Part shown: positions 1 to 10,800 of the stretch, piece by piece | Layout: each line of letters begins with the position of its first letter | Numbering within the stretch: the first letter of the stretch is position 1 | Origin: Steinernema hermaphroditum | Taxonomy: Eukaryota; Nematoda; Chromadorea; Rhabditida; Steinernematidae | Length of the DNA: 64,000 bases | Direction of reading: 5' to 3' | NCBI GenBank assembly: GCA_030435675.1 | Contig: CM059624.1 | Span: 4,612,769-4,676,768, forward strand | Notes under the pieces: generated by a model | Told to the model about the DNA's origin: nothing | Seen by the model: the letters and a program-made list of their open reading frames with translations, nothing else | Database searches by the model: none | Made by a program: the position numbers and the translations under genes

Positions 1-1060
1 GTGTCTTGCTCTTCAAAATCCCCAGGTGCATGTGACCATCACGAAATGGCAGAAACGTAGATATAAGTTAGGCTACAGTATTTTTGAGACTGTCTGTACA
101 TGACACATTGACATCATTGATCTGTTTGTCATCGTTTTAGCGAAGATAGCAAAGTTAGCAACCATATTGATTCTTATCTACTTCGTGTTTGCGAAGCTTA
201 GAGGACGTTCATTTTTGCAAGCAAAGGGGAAATTAAACCCTCTATCTAAGCTGCAAATGCAGAATTCTTACAGCAATGGAGGAGGAGAACCTCGATCAGC
301 GATCTTGGGGATCGCTAGATTTCATCACTTAAATCCACTTCCTAATCAGTAACTCCCAAGTGAATAGTACACACGGTAGTGAGTTATTAGATATGAGCAC
401 GTTTGTCTTCCCATACTGCAAATAGGGATCTGTTTATCGCCCGAGGTCCGTAAACACCGAAAAAGCGCGTTGAAACGAGGGGCGCATCGATCGGAAAAAG
501 AACTCAAACGACAAACACTGTTTACGCCGACCTTTGCTCGACGCAGCTGGCGGAGAGAACGCAGCGCCAAAGAGGAAGAAGAACGGCGATTGTGCGACAC
601 ACGCCAGAACGAAAGTGTGCGGTACAGCCTAAACCTGCGGCGATGAGAGAAAATAGAGTGTTTTTGAGTTGCCTTTCGCAACAACCGCCGCCTGAGCGTT
701 TCACGAACTGTGGAAAGATTCGTCAAGTGACAGTGAATCACGAACGAAGAATGCATGAGTCATATTTATGGGTGCAGGCTGCTAAAATCGTAGAGATTCA
801 AACCCATCGGACACGGATAGTGGGTGCATCTTTTCATTGTTGTTACAGGTATCTGCTTTCCGAAGTGTAAGTACCATTCGACCATTCTCAAACACGCCCG
901 CTTAAACGTCGATCTCTCTCCATTCTGAGCTTTACTGTAAGCTAACTGACTGTTCAGCACCGGTTGCCGTTCTGACTCTGTGGAATACATCATGTTTCCA
1001 TTGTACACTCCTTTTGCCTGGATCAGTGGATTTTTTCGCTCCAAGAACGCTAATTTTCTG
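1..1060. other. Intergenic sequence, no supported gene
   Basis: I see no domain, signal peptide or convincing splice structure here. Open frames of up to about 136 codons on the minus strand (346-756) have atypical Arg/Ser-rich composition and no recognisable motif, so they are treated as chance frames. Confidence 0.5.
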
Positions 1061-1065
1061 GTCAG

Positions 1066-1353
1066 ATGGGACTTTGTGGGATTATTCGAGTTTGGATGCA
1101 AAAACCCACTGAACCAGGCATATTCATTAAAATCACTCTGATCATATCAGGACACCAGGTCCGCGAAGAGGAGATGTCTGTGAAGCTACTCCACATTCAC
1201 GAAGTTCTTAAATCGCCACTGCCGACTGACATTAGAGTATCGATGAAAGAGGTCTGCGTGGTGTGAACGAATCTCTTGCGAATGAGAGAGATCGAGGAGC
1301 AAGTTCAGGCTTTCAAGGAACGCTTTGAGAAGAATGAGACAGCCAGTTGACAT
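1066..1353 (+). CDS. Possible 3' exons of a small unrecognised gene
   Basis: Two short plus-strand stretches look weakly coding. One around 1170-1250 encodes EEMSVKLLHIHEVLKSPLP. The second, about 1282-1350, encodes a charged helical peptide (MREIEEQVQAFKERFEK) ending in TGA. A GT lies after the first stretch, so the two could be joined by a very short intron, but I see no strong acceptor. The end lies about 60 nt from the stop of the convergent kinase gene, a spacing common in compact nematode genomes. No family is recognised, there is no clear start, and chance open frames are a real alternative. Confidence 0.15.
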
Positions 1354-1409
1354 CGCCATTACTTCACAGATCCTGTTTCATCCATTTTAATGATGAATTT
1401 CTATTTCAG

Positions 1410-3089
1410 TTACACAGTACGTCCTTTCTTAGAAAGCTTCTTGAGGGACGGTGTAGAAACTCTCTTGAGGCTCTCCTTGCCTACACTTTTAGTCGATTTT
1501 TCTACGATGCCTCCCGTCTTCGGATTACCCGTTGACGTCTTCAGCGTCAACTCAGAGGTGTTGTCCGTGTCCGTCGTCCTCTGGTGGCTGTCGCTTAACG
1601 CTTCCGGCATCTTCTGAAAAACGGCTCATTGTAAGAGTGAATGCTGCAAAGGACTACTGCTCACCTGCTCGAATGGGCATCTCTTCACACCCGGAATGCG
1701 ATTTGTTGAACACTTCTCCGGCGATGGAGGTGGGGCCTGCTTCTTGCTGAAGTCTACAAGACAGTCGACAATATCCCGAAAAGAAGGACGCTGCTCCGGC
1801 TCCAGCTTCCAGATACGAAGCATCAGTTGTTGTATCTGCTGGGGAGCCAGTGCGGGTGGATCCATCATTTGACCGCGTCGGATAATCGTCGCCACCTTCT
1901 TCGCCGGCTCATCGGGCCATGGCTTTTCGCCAAGGTTGAATATCTCGTAGACAAGTACTCCATACGACCAGACATCGCTCTTCATGGTCATCGACGGATT
2001 CCGCTGCAACATTTCTGGCGCCATCCACCTGAAGTCGCTCGATTACCAGGAAAACTGCTGATAGATGTCTTGCCCTACCTAACGGGAATTTGTTGTGCGC
2101 CAGAATCGACTTCATTCAACTCGCCGACGATCTTGCTCAACCCGAAGTCGGCGATCTTGACGATTCCTTTCGAGGAGATGAGGCAATTCCTGGCGGCAAG
2201 ATCGCGGTGCAGGCAATTCTGTTCATGCAGGTAGCGCATTCCTTTCGCCGCTTCAAGGCAGTAAAGCACTCGCTCCCCTACTTCGATGTCTTTCTTCATG
2301 CGCCTCAGGTGCGATTCGAGCGATCCGCCGGGACAAAATTCCATGACAATCATGATCGGCAGGTGGGAGCAGGCTAGTCCGTAGAACTGGATGACATTTT
2401 CGTGCGCGTAGTAAGACATGATCTTCGCCTCGTGCATCATCTGATCCTTGGCATCCTTCTGGCACTTCCGTTCACTCGGCGTTCGGCCGTTGCTGTCGTG
2501 GCACACTTTGACAGCCACCTGGAGTCCCTGCTCGCCTTTCCGTTCGTAGACGCCCTTGAAGACCTGACAGAAGTTCCCACTTCCCAAGAGATCCTGCAAA
2601 TCGAGGCGCTGAACACTTCATCACTTCAAGGCATATTCGAACCTTGTCCTTGTCGTACTTGATGCTCTCGTGCTTCATCAGCCATTTGGGTCGATGGATA
2701 GCGCGAAGAAGCCGCAGATGTCCAGGGAGCTTGTTGTGTTTGTAGTACGAGATGAGCTCGTAGATGGAAACGAACTTCTTAGAGCGCGGAGTGTTCATCA
2801 GGACGCCGAGTTGCCAAGTGGCGCCGTCGAAGCGGATCGTCAAGTTGCTGACGCCGCGTTGCTCGGAGCGCACACTGATCACGATCTCCGTCTTGTTCCG
2901 TGACTCCGTAGCGCGCACGAGCCAATCGCCCGCGTGGCTGAGCAGAGGCCTGTAAAGATTAGCATTACGAGAACTGCAAAATTCACAAGGAACTTACTCG
3001 ACGTCGGCGCGCGAGCGGAGTCCATGATACCACTGCTGGTCCTCGATGTTTTGAGATCCTCGCGATTTCGAAGACGACGCGTCATTCAT
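1410..3089 (-). CDS. SH2-domain non-receptor tyrosine kinase (Fes/Fer-like, nematode SPE-8/FRK type)
   Basis: Five exons (3089-2998, 2949-2643, 2593-2079, 2028-1665, 1613-1410) give 493 aa in continuous phase with introns of 48-51 nt. An SH2 domain starts at about residue 20 (DQQWYHGLRSRADVE, then GDWLVRATES with the phosphotyrosine-binding Arg). The tyrosine kinase domain follows (about 135-400): glycine loop LGSGNFCQVFKG, Lys in VAVKV, catalytic HRDLAARN, DFGLSK, and WMAPE completed across a splice junction. The last exon encodes a Lys/Ser/Thr-rich tail (about 68 aa). There is no F-BAR or SH3 region, as in the expanded nematode SH2-kinase family; several members of that family act in the male germ line, but I cannot place this one. 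The start was chosen because it opens the frame into SH2; a TATAAAAG lies about 75 nt upstream. It should phosphorylate protein tyrosines in the cytoplasm or at membranes. Confidence 0.9.
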
Positions 3090-3163
3090 GGCCTCTGGCT
3101 GTCGCCGGCCGATCGACGACTAACAGCAAGGCGGCGAACTGCTCGAAATGGGCGCGCGTTGGT

Positions 3164-3172
3164 CTTTTATAG
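3164..3172 (-). promoter_or_regulatory. TATA box of the SH2 kinase gene
   Basis: The minus strand reads CTATAAAAG about 75 nt upstream of the kinase start codon. It is a close match to a core TATA element, and no other gene start is nearby. Confidence 0.5.
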
Positions 3173-3424
3173 GGCGAGACAGACTGTCTGCACCTTGCAG
3201 AGCACCGTCTGCTGCGCTCGCGCGGTGTCTGCACTCGACGTTAAGTGGCGTGGATTTGGTGCCACAACGACGCCCCTTATTTACAAGTTTTTCGAACAGG
3301 AACGATCTTTTTGACCACTATTTGTGGTGTGAGCTGTGTAAGACGAGATTCCCGTCTACATCTCCACGCCAAGAAGCTTCATATTTATTTTCTAACCTAT
3401 ACTTCATACATAACTTTCTTAAAC

Positions 3425-4083
3425 CTAGCAACGTCCACAGGTCTGGGGACACTGAATGGTCATCAGATCCTTGTACTGTGGGTTGTCGCAGAGGTACTTG
3501 CGACGAGGACAATCAGAAACGCGTCCAGGGGCATGGAGATCCACGCAGTTTCCATTTCCTGGACGTCCTCCAACTCCGTTTCCATTGCCGTTTTGGTTGT
3601 TTCTCTTCTGTCCAGGACATCTTCCACAGGTCAAAGGGCATTGGATGGTCATGAGGTCGTAGTAGAGCTTATTGTCGCAGAGGTACTTGCGACTAGGACA
3701 GTCGGAGACACGTCCTGGAGCGTGCAGATCCACGCAGCTCACTTCCGGCGGTGGGGGAGGCGCCTTCGGGCCAGGACCGGCTACTACAATAGGATCAGAA
3801 AGATATATTCAGCCCCATAGATCTCACCTTTTTGGTCACATTCGCCTCCATTTTTATCCTTATTGCAGAAGAGGGGAGCAGGACAGAAGTCGGTCACGGC
3901 AGTGGGATCACATGGATCTCCCTCTTTAAGACCGGCCGTCGCCGCCGCGCATTCTCCGTTCGCGTTGCAGGTAAGAGGCGCAGTGCACCAGTCGGGAACG
4001 GCTGTCGGGTCACATGGCTCGCCGGCACCGAGTCCGGAGGCGGAGGCGACGAAGGCGAAGAAGAGAACAAGATGAGTGTTCAT
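3425..4083 (-). CDS. Secreted protein with two ShKT domains
   Basis: Two exons (4083-3828 and 3783-3425, intron about 44 nt) give about 204 aa. Residues 1-17 (MNTHLVLFFAFVASASG) are a signal peptide. Next come two Cys-containing repeats starting GEPCDPTAV and GDPCDPTAV, each with the spacing CDPTAV..C.APL.C, a small secreted repeat I do not recognise. A Pro-rich linker (GPKAPPPPPE) leads to two ShKT domains, each with six cysteines (CVDLHAPGRVSDCP ... LCDN ... CP.TCGRC), joined by an Asn/Gly-rich linker. ShKT modules are common in nematode secreted and cuticle-associated proteins, and the protein probably acts outside the cell. The intron acceptor is a TAGTAG doublet, so a one-codon difference (Val present or absent) is possible by NAGNAG splicing. 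A related but decayed ShKT sequence lies at about 50.34 kb. Confidence 0.88.
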
Positions 4084-4114
4084 GGTTGAGTGATGACTCT
4101 CTACAAGTCCACGG

Positions 4115-4123
4115 CTTTTATAT
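4115..4123 (-). promoter_or_regulatory. TATA box of the two-ShKT gene
   Basis: The minus strand reads ATATAAAAG about 32 nt upstream of the start codon, the usual distance for a core TATA element given a very short 5' UTR. Confidence 0.6.
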
Positions 4124-4129
4124 CCACGC

Positions 4130-5470
4130 GAATGAGGACTGAACAAACGGGGGACAACTCGATCCATAAGTGCGAACAAAAACGGTTTTGGCGGAACAAA
4201 AGAAATGATACAGATGCTTTTCGATCTATGGGGAACTACTACATTTGGGGTTTGTTTGCTCAGGAAAAAGAACGGAGAATCGCAACGCTGCTCTATTGTT
4301 GGGGAAATAAGTTAAATGATTAGTGGTCCATATACTTCGATGGATAAGTGGATAAGCGCTCTGAGACGAGGTTCTACTCAGGTATTAGGTTAGTGTAACA
4401 GACTCGAAGTCATTGCCGATGATGCCCACCCGTTCCTAACTGCTTGCCTTCGACTGGTATCCCGCCTCAGCCACCTTCTGGTGAGCGATTACAAACTACC
4501 TGTCACAAGCTCTGTCGAACACTACGCTTACCTTAGATCAGTGCCCGTGCGCAAGACATCGCACTACATACTGTTCCGCCAACTCATGGAACGTCTAATG
4601 GACGCCACTACAGCGGCACCGGCTGCTGAGCTAAGACGCCACATTCATCTTGTCTGTTCGTTATCGAATACACGTCTTGCTTGTCGAAGAGCATTACCGA
4701 TGAACCTAGCGTTGAGATCTTAACCGGACGGTCCTATTCCCAAAAGGTACAGACCAGATCTCAAAAAGGGACGGCTGAAACGGTCCGATTGTCCCGTAGT
4801 AGAGTTTTCGAAGGGGTAAACTGGAACCAGCGATAAAAATCCTCCCAGTTCGCCCATCCGACCGGTTTCACATTAAGAGCCTCCGAGAATAAATTTTCCG
4901 TCTTGCTACACGTCTCTGTCTCTATTTTTGGTTCACCTTGTGTCTAGTCTGTCTCTGCGATTTCCATTCGAGACGTCTGCTGCGATATGGACAACTTTTA
5001 TGAGTGACTTAGGTTTCGCGCATCTTCCAGATCTGATTGCTGCCAACCGTATCTTCCAATGCGTTAATTGGATTTCGAAATTTTGTACAGTACCAGAAAG
5101 TCTATAAAAATACACTTTCATGGCTACACACTCTATTCAACTAGCGGACAGCCTGCATGTCCTAGAGGGAGCGATCGGGGGCCGCGTCATTTGCTCCATT
5201 TTGTCTGCGTCTCTTTAAATTTATCGAAAACAAAGTAGACGACCTTTCTGATGTTCAGGCACTGAAGCCTGTGGGAAATGTACTACTGTTGCTTCGAAGC
5301 TCCGCGTTTTTTTTGAAAACGAATTAGCGATGCCTTCTTCTACTGTAGTGGCTCTTCCTTTCGCACACCTTCTCGACACTTCCGATGCGTCGCGGACAAA
5401 GAAGCACAAAGGGAGCGACGCGATGCCACTGCCGGCCGATCGCATCGATTCGGCGCATCTTCTCAATTTC
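4130..5470. other. Intergenic region, no gene seen
   Basis: Only short open frames with no recognisable domain or signal peptide are present. The last part (5460-5472, ending CAATTTCAG) looks like a trans-splice acceptor for the next gene. Confidence 0.45.
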
Positions 5471-5499
5471 AGTCCTTCTTCGGATCTTCTCCATCGATC

Positions 5500-6411
5500 A
5501 TGGAGGCCACGTGCTGTCCGCGCCTTCCTCTTCTTCTCGCCGACGACGACGATGGCTATTCGTCGTGCTCGTCCCTCAGCGAGATCCCCGACTTCTCCAT
5601 CGTTCCTTCCTCCACTCCGCGCGGCTCGCTTCGTCTTACGGTAAGCGCCCCGGTTTGGCCGTTCGGACGTCGATCGGAGAGTTTTCAGTCTTCGGCCGAC
5701 TACTCCGATGACGATCGATCAGCGCCGGCGATCCTCGAGGAGAAGGTGGCGGAGCTGACAAAGGTGTTCGAGCGAATGACCATCCACGACGCGCCTGTCA
5801 AGGCGCCAAAGAGTCCGCTTGGGAAGAACGACGAGGAGATCTACGTAGAGATGAGGTTGGCGCGCTCCTCGTCCCTACCGGAGCGCTCTAAACTCAAGGC
5901 GTCTGAAGAGCCGAAGAAGGTGCGAAGGGCGAACACCTTCCATGGGACGTCGCGGCCCCTCTTCGTCGTCGACCACTTGCCCAAGTCGAACGAACACGAC
6001 TTCCTCCCGCTCCGCGACGTCTTCGCTCTCAGTCCGAAGCTCGTCCCCTTCCCCGACCTGCCTTCTTGTCGGGATCCACAGCCGTCCATCGCTTCGGAAT
6101 ACGCCGCCAGCGAACTTCGGGAGGCCAATCTGCCCAGAAGGAAGCCGGATCTGAAGTACAACGTTCCGAAACCGAAGAAGACCGTGAGTGTCTTCAAGCA
6201 TCTCCGGTCAATGGTGCGCTCTCTGTGTCCCCTCCTCAAAAAGAAACCGAAGGAGATGCCATCGGAAGGCTGCGGAAATAAAGGCGAGTCCTGCAGCACC
6301 TTAGAAAGCAACGATAGCCCAATGAGGCTCACGAAGAGTGCAGAAGGCGGCGATCTCGTCTACTTCGACTTTGACGACCCCAGCAAGAAGAAAATAAACG
6401 CAACCTATTAA
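5500..6411 (+). CDS. Unrecognised charged, Ser-rich protein
   Basis: An open frame of 303 codons starts at the first ATG after a strong CAATTTCAG acceptor (5461-5472), 27 nt upstream, which could be a spliced-leader site. Inside the frame, 5641-5688 reads GTAAGC...TTTTCAG and is 48 nt, a multiple of three, so it is very probably an intron; the spliced product is then 287 aa. The N-terminus is acidic (DDDDGYSSCSSLSEIPDF) and resembles phosphorylated regulatory tails. A short helix follows (ILEEKVAELTKVFERM), then a Pro/Lys-rich middle and a basic segment (KPKKTVSVFKHLRSMVRS) near the C-terminus. There is no signal peptide or membrane segment and no family is recognised. AATAAA at 6444 supports the 3' end. 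Confidence 0.75.
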   Translation: MEATCCPRLPLLLADDDDGYSSCSSLSEIPDFSIVPSSTPRGSLRLTVSAPVWPFGRRSESFQSSADYSDDDRSAPAILEEKVAELTKVFERMTIHDAPVKAPKSPLGKNDEEIYVEMRLARSSSLPERSKLKASEEPKKVRRANTFHGTSRPLFVVDHLPKSNEHDFLPLRDVFALSPKLVPFPDLPSCRDPQPSIASEYAASELREANLPRRKPDLKYNVPKPKKTVSVFKHLRSMVRSLCPLLKKKPKEMPSEGCGNKGESCSTLESNDSPMRLTKSAEGGDLVYFDFDDPSKKKINATY

Positions 6412-6443
6412 GAAATAGTTCAGATAGATTAAGACACAGAAGA

Positions 6444-6449
6444 AATAAA
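6444..6449 (+). terminator. Polyadenylation signal
   Basis: AATAAA lies 33 nt after the stop codon of the 5.5-kb gene and is followed closely by a T-rich stretch. Confidence 0.5.
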
Positions 6450-6652
6450 ATTATTCTTTTTTTTTTGGATATTCATCGCCGCGCAGATGTTTCTTCCTCG
6501 CTAGCCACCTCATCGTCGTTCGTAGACATCTATTTCCTTCTTCTGACCAGGACTAACCTTCTGGCCCCAATTTTGAAAAAAAAACATGTCATTGACTGTT
6601 TTATTTAAAAGAAATGGTCAGCGGCCATATTCTCAAAGACGTAGAGAAGCCA

Positions 6653-6886
6653 TCAAATCACGGGTACAGCGCGTCGCTTCCGGGCGGCGGACTCCTCCGT
6701 GGTGGTGCTTGTGGCGGAGGTGGTCGAGGAGACGCCACTGGAGGTCGAGGAAGCGCCACTGGAGGTCGAGGAGGCTCCGGTTGATGGTTCTCCAGAGGAA
6801 ACGCCTCCCGAAGGCGACGGAGAGCACGCTTCGGTCGCGAAGAAGGCGATCGAGGCGACGATGAAGAAGAAGACGAGGAGCTTCAT
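6653..6886 (-). CDS. Short secreted Ser/Thr-rich protein (truncated paralogue)
   Basis: A single 77-aa frame. Residues 1-19 form a signal peptide (MKLLVFFFIVASIAFFATE). The mature part starts ACSPSPSGG and is a Ser/Thr/Gly-rich stretch with repeated GASSTSS units, likely O-glycosylated, then a dibasic processing-type site AARKRR and the ending AVPVI. The long paralogues are identical in layout up to RKRRAVP but then splice into a ~100-aa second domain that is missing here. A likely polyadenylation signal (AATAAA, minus strand) lies about 50 nt beyond the stop, so the short form looks like a complete transcription unit. The start was chosen at the MKLLVFF shared by all four copies rather than the upstream in-frame ATG. 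Confidence 0.75.
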   Translation of the reverse strand: MKLLVFFFIVASIAFFATEACSPSPSGGVSSGEPSTGASSTSSGASSTSSGVSSTTSATSTTTEESAARKRRAVPVI

Positions 6887-6921
6887 GGTTCGGAAGATGG
6901 TGAAAGGCGAGGGAAGACGGG

Positions 6922-6931
6922 CCTTATATCC
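6922..6931 (-). promoter_or_regulatory. TATA element of the short secreted gene, left pair
   Basis: The minus strand reads GGATATAAGG about 36 nt upstream of the ATG. The same sequence precedes the inverted copy near 34.65-34.69 kb. Confidence 0.6.
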
Positions 6932-7130
6932 AAGATCTTCGAACAAACATCGTTGCAGGAAACGACGGTTTCGTCTGTTTACCTTTCATAACGTTCTCTG
7001 ACACATGGCCTTTGTTTGCGCCCAAAATATCGTTCGTGTTAATGGAATTGGATGCGAAAAGCGATTAGGGCCGCGATAAGAGTTTCCCATAGGTGGATTT
7101 TTATGGAAAAGTCACGATTTGGGAGCGGTG

Positions 7131-7139
7131 TTTATAAGG
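7131..7139 (+). promoter_or_regulatory. TATA element of the long secreted gene, left pair
   Basis: TTTATAAGG lies about 48 nt upstream of the ATG at 7187 and is conserved in the inverted copy at 34447-34455. Confidence 0.55.
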
Positions 7140-7186
7140 AGCCAAGGAGAGAGCAGGACCATCATCTTCTCTCATCTTTCGAAACC

Positions 7187-7796
7187 ATGAAGCTCCTCGT
7201 CTTCTTCTTCGTCGCCACCTCGATCGCCTTCTTCGCGACCGAAGCGTGCTCTCCGTCGCCTTCGGGAGGCGCTTCCTCTGGAGGACCGTCGACCGGAGCC
7301 TCCTCCACCTCCAGTGGCGCCTCCTCGACCACCTCCGCCACAAGCACCACCACCAAAGAAGAACCCGCGGCCCGAAAGCGACGCGCCGTCCCCTCTGAAG
7401 GTTTCTTCCCTCCTTCAGAAGAAGGCCTTATCCTGAGATTTCAGAGTCCGTCTCCGCCGTCGTCCACACGAAGATCGCATTCGAGGACGAGGTCCAGGCG
7501 AAGACGATCGCCGGACGCATCGGCGACCAGATCCGCTACGCGGCTGCCAAATCGGGAGACGTCGGCGTCGAGAAGGTCCACAAATCGGTGGCCAACGTCG
7601 ACGGAAACGTTGCCATCTTGTACCGTCTGAAGGGCGAAAACGTCTGCGAGAAGGTGATGGCCATCGCTGACATCGGAGTCACCTACTCCGACATGGTAGG
7701 ACCCCCGATCCCATCCCCACCTATCCCTCCTTCCAGATCGCCAAAATCGAAGTCGATTGCCGTGACGGCCAAAAGAAGGTCTTCAAGAAGCAGTAA
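7187..7796 (+). CDS. Secreted protein: Ser/Thr-rich N-terminus, RKRR site, unrecognised C-terminal domain
   Basis: Three exons (7187-7400, 7445-7695, 7737-7796; introns 44 and 41 nt) give 174 aa. A signal peptide (MKLLVFFFVATSIAFF) is followed by ACSPSPSGG, a Ser/Thr-rich mucin-like stretch and a basic site AARKRR where a furin/kexin-type protease could cut. The C-terminal domain (about residues 75-174) begins VVHTKIAFEDEVQAKTIAG and contains IGDQIRYAAAKSGDVG, VANVDGNVAILYRLKG, two cysteines (NVCEKV, VDCRDG) and a basic end KKVFKKQ. I do not recognise it; it looks like a compact alpha/beta secreted domain. AATAAA at 7820 supports the 3' end. A near-identical gene lies on the minus strand at 33789-34398. 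Confidence 0.88.
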
Positions 7797-7819
7797 CATC
7801 CCTTGTTTTCCAATTCCAC

Positions 7820-7825
7820 AATAAA
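7820..7825 (+). terminator. Polyadenylation signal
   Basis: AATAAA 24 nt after the stop codon of the long secreted gene. Confidence 0.5.
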
Positions 7826-10800
7826 TCGAAGCATTGCACATTCTTTGGCATTTCCCTGTTTTCAAATCACTTCCAACTTTCTGATGACTGGTTGTGAGCA
7901 GGTGAATCGCTGTTTTCAAGTCATCTAAATTATTTGTTCACCACTTCTTGCGAAAACAGTCTAATGAAACGTTTCATAACGAAGGATCTCCGAACAACTG
8001 GCGGAAGTGATGTGTGATAATTGGAATTGTAGTAACAGCTGCTCGCCTTATTCGCAGCTTATTGGCTTCTGCGCTACAAAACATCGATTCTCGGTTCACT
8101 TTAAACATATCCCTGAAATGCTGGACAAACAAATGTGGGACCAGGTCACATGAATCTCTTCCGTTTTCCACAAAACATAACGGACAACAAAAGGAGTCAA
8201 GTATTATTGACTAAACCCTAACAAAGGGTTTCGTGGGACACCACAATAACTAATGGCAGCAGTTACAAGAAGGTAATTAACGACATTCTTTGATCGGTTA
8301 ATGCTGGAGCACAGTCAGAATCAGTGGAGCTGTGCCGTGATCGCCCATGGGGGAGCAATGAACGGCTCTGTATATTCCATATAAAATGCATGAGGAATCT
8401 ATGCAAGCGATTTAGCAGAGCACGTAGCTTATAAGGTAGTGAACTGTGCATTTAAGACTACGTTGATAAAATAGCTAACTAAACAGGACTGAAAGACTGA
8501 TCAATTGCAGCCCACTTTGTGGTCAACACTCGATTTCCTCGTTCGTAGAATATGCGTATCTTTATAGTCAAAAAATGGTTTTGGTCCACATTTCCATGTC
8601 CTTATCGTATTCCGAGTGGTTTCCTCTGATGTCGTCATTTGTGGATGGGGGTGAGATACCCTGCGGAGAGCGCTAATAGAATATTCAAACTGATATCTCA
8701 AGATCAAAGTGGAAAGTAGTAAAAAAGTAGAAGCTCTGTAAAGTAGAAGCAGAGATGCCGACTTAGGTTGCTTTCGCAATGTGTGAACATGGTAGCTGTA
8801 AGTCACAGCTACCTGCTACATGTATTCCCTATTCTTAAGGTCCTATACTCTGGTATAGTCAACACTTGACTTTTATTTCCGTGAAGTAGAGTCGCTATGT
8901 GTTGTAGTTGTCAGTGTCACTCACATGTTGCATGTACCCATTCTCTGTTATAGTCCTTAGCCAAATGGAAACGTCATCTTTAAATTTGTGTGACAAACGA
9001 AATAATTTGTCCTTTGTGTCGGGGAAACTTTGTGGCGAATTTGTCATTTGTCTCCTTTTTCACATGAAAATTCTTGTTTAATTAAATGGCTTACAATCCG
9101 AATTATAAACACTATTCAACATTTTTTGTTTCCTTTTTTATTTCAGATATAGATTCTAATGTTCCAAGATTGGGAACTGTTGAAGCGCCCATCTATTACC
9201 ACCTCACCCTCTTATGAGAAGTTCCTTCACCCACCACATCGCTTCCATTCATCTCCCTTCCACGTTCGCACTTTCGGGAATGTCATCAGCCTACTGTCAG
9301 CCGATCCAAAAGTCGAAAAGTGCATTTCGACGATTTGTCTCTGTACGCTTCGGGCAGACGGTTTTTGTGCGCGCAAAGGTGATAAATTCGCGTTTTGAGG
9401 CGAAAGAACACGGGTCGACGATTTATGGGAGGTGTGGGAAAGCGGAAGCGCTGGATTTGCAGAATTCAAAATTCTGGCCGAGCGGTGCTCTCGAAGGCAC
9501 GTAAACATTGTTACTGGAGCTTCATCACGTAGAGGCGCAATCTCACTTCGACGGCGACCACATGATCGACGGCGTATCTCCGAAAACATCGCCCGTTTTA
9601 CGATTGCGCACTTTTCGGCGCGCTTTTTTACGCTTTCCTTCCGAATGCTTTTGTACTTTTCGTTTTTGTGAAACGCTGAATCGTAACCTTTCTGTCTCTG
9701 AAATCTTTCCTTTAGCGATGATCTGTTGCCAGACTTTGATGATATGCCCCCTCAATCAGATCTAGGGACTTGTTTGTACATGATGACAAATCTGTTGACC
9801 TTTTAAATGTTTCCAATATTGGATTATGAATGGAGAACGTCTCGCCCCCTGGTTTTCTCACTTACAATGAAGTTAATGGATTCTGGCTTGTTTTGGACGG
9901 CGGAAGCGGGAAAATAAAAAGGAAAGCTGTTGCCTTTGAAAAGTGTAGCCTGGAGGTTATTTTCGGATTTGTGCTCTCAAAGAAAGGAAAAGGAAAACAA
10001 GAGAATGCTATAAAATAATAGAAAAAAGTATCCTTTGTTTAGAAGGACATTGTTTAGACATTTAGATTATGACTATGTCTTCTTATCTCTGTTCACAAAG
10101 AACGCTCAAATTCGGTTTTCTCCCTGCTTTTTAACTATTTCATCTTACTTGGGTTGGCGTTCCTTGGTGTCCCCAGCCATCTTTTAGTTCGTCCAATCGC
10201 TCCCTCGTTCGCTTTAATGGGTTGAGTGAACGGCCGTTCTTGACCTCTCATGATAGGCCCGCTCCCAAAAGGCCTGGGACAATTTTAAAACTCATGCTTG
10301 TTTCAATGCCTTATCAAGTTCACAAGATATTCGATTGCCTTAGCCAAGAAGACGCTTCTGGGCCCTGTGAAGAAACGTTCGCATTTGCACCCTTTGTCCA
10401 CTCGCCTGTTTACCAACACGTGCTACCGTCCCCTCCGATGGCGGATGTATGGCCGAAATACGCGTAAACACATCCTCAAAGTTTTCCGTCGCCACGTTCT
10501 CATCAACAACTTTCCGATTTCCTTTCATTCGATTTGAATATGGTCTTCTAACGCTCTTTTAAGGGACAACCCAATCCAAGAATTTTTTTCTAGAGTTTCT
10601 TTTCGGTTCGTCTATCTTAGACACAGGAACCTACTTATCTCTCTGACCATCGTTAACCATTGTTTTGACAAAAAAGCGACATTTATTGGTTGCAGAGAGA
10701 TCGCCTCGATTTGCAACTTGTCGGCGTCTCCTTTTGCCGTGACGTGTTCCTCGGAAGCGCGGCGATGAATGTTCCCTTTGCACTTCGGGAATTTGGAGTC

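Larger units (their letters stand above)
6584..7796. repeat. Left arm of a ~1.2-kb inverted duplication carrying a divergent gene pair
   Basis: This segment carries a short secreted-protein gene (minus) and a longer one (plus) around a shared upstream region. Its reverse complement recurs at about 33789-35006 with high similarity in coding, intron and intergenic parts, including the TATA regions and the AT-rich tail (GTCATTG...TTTTATTTAAA). The two arms lie about 26 kb apart. Confidence 0.9.

Noticed and set aside
2594..2642. A 34-nt intron in the kinase gene
   Set aside because: An earlier AG would give a 34-nt intron in frame, but the later GATTTGCAG gives a normal 49-nt intron and a better acceptor, so the longer one was used.
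5330..5644. 104-codon frame overlapping the start of the 5.5-kb gene
   Set aside because: Different frame from the main open frame, no domain, and it overlaps the likely spliced-leader acceptor.
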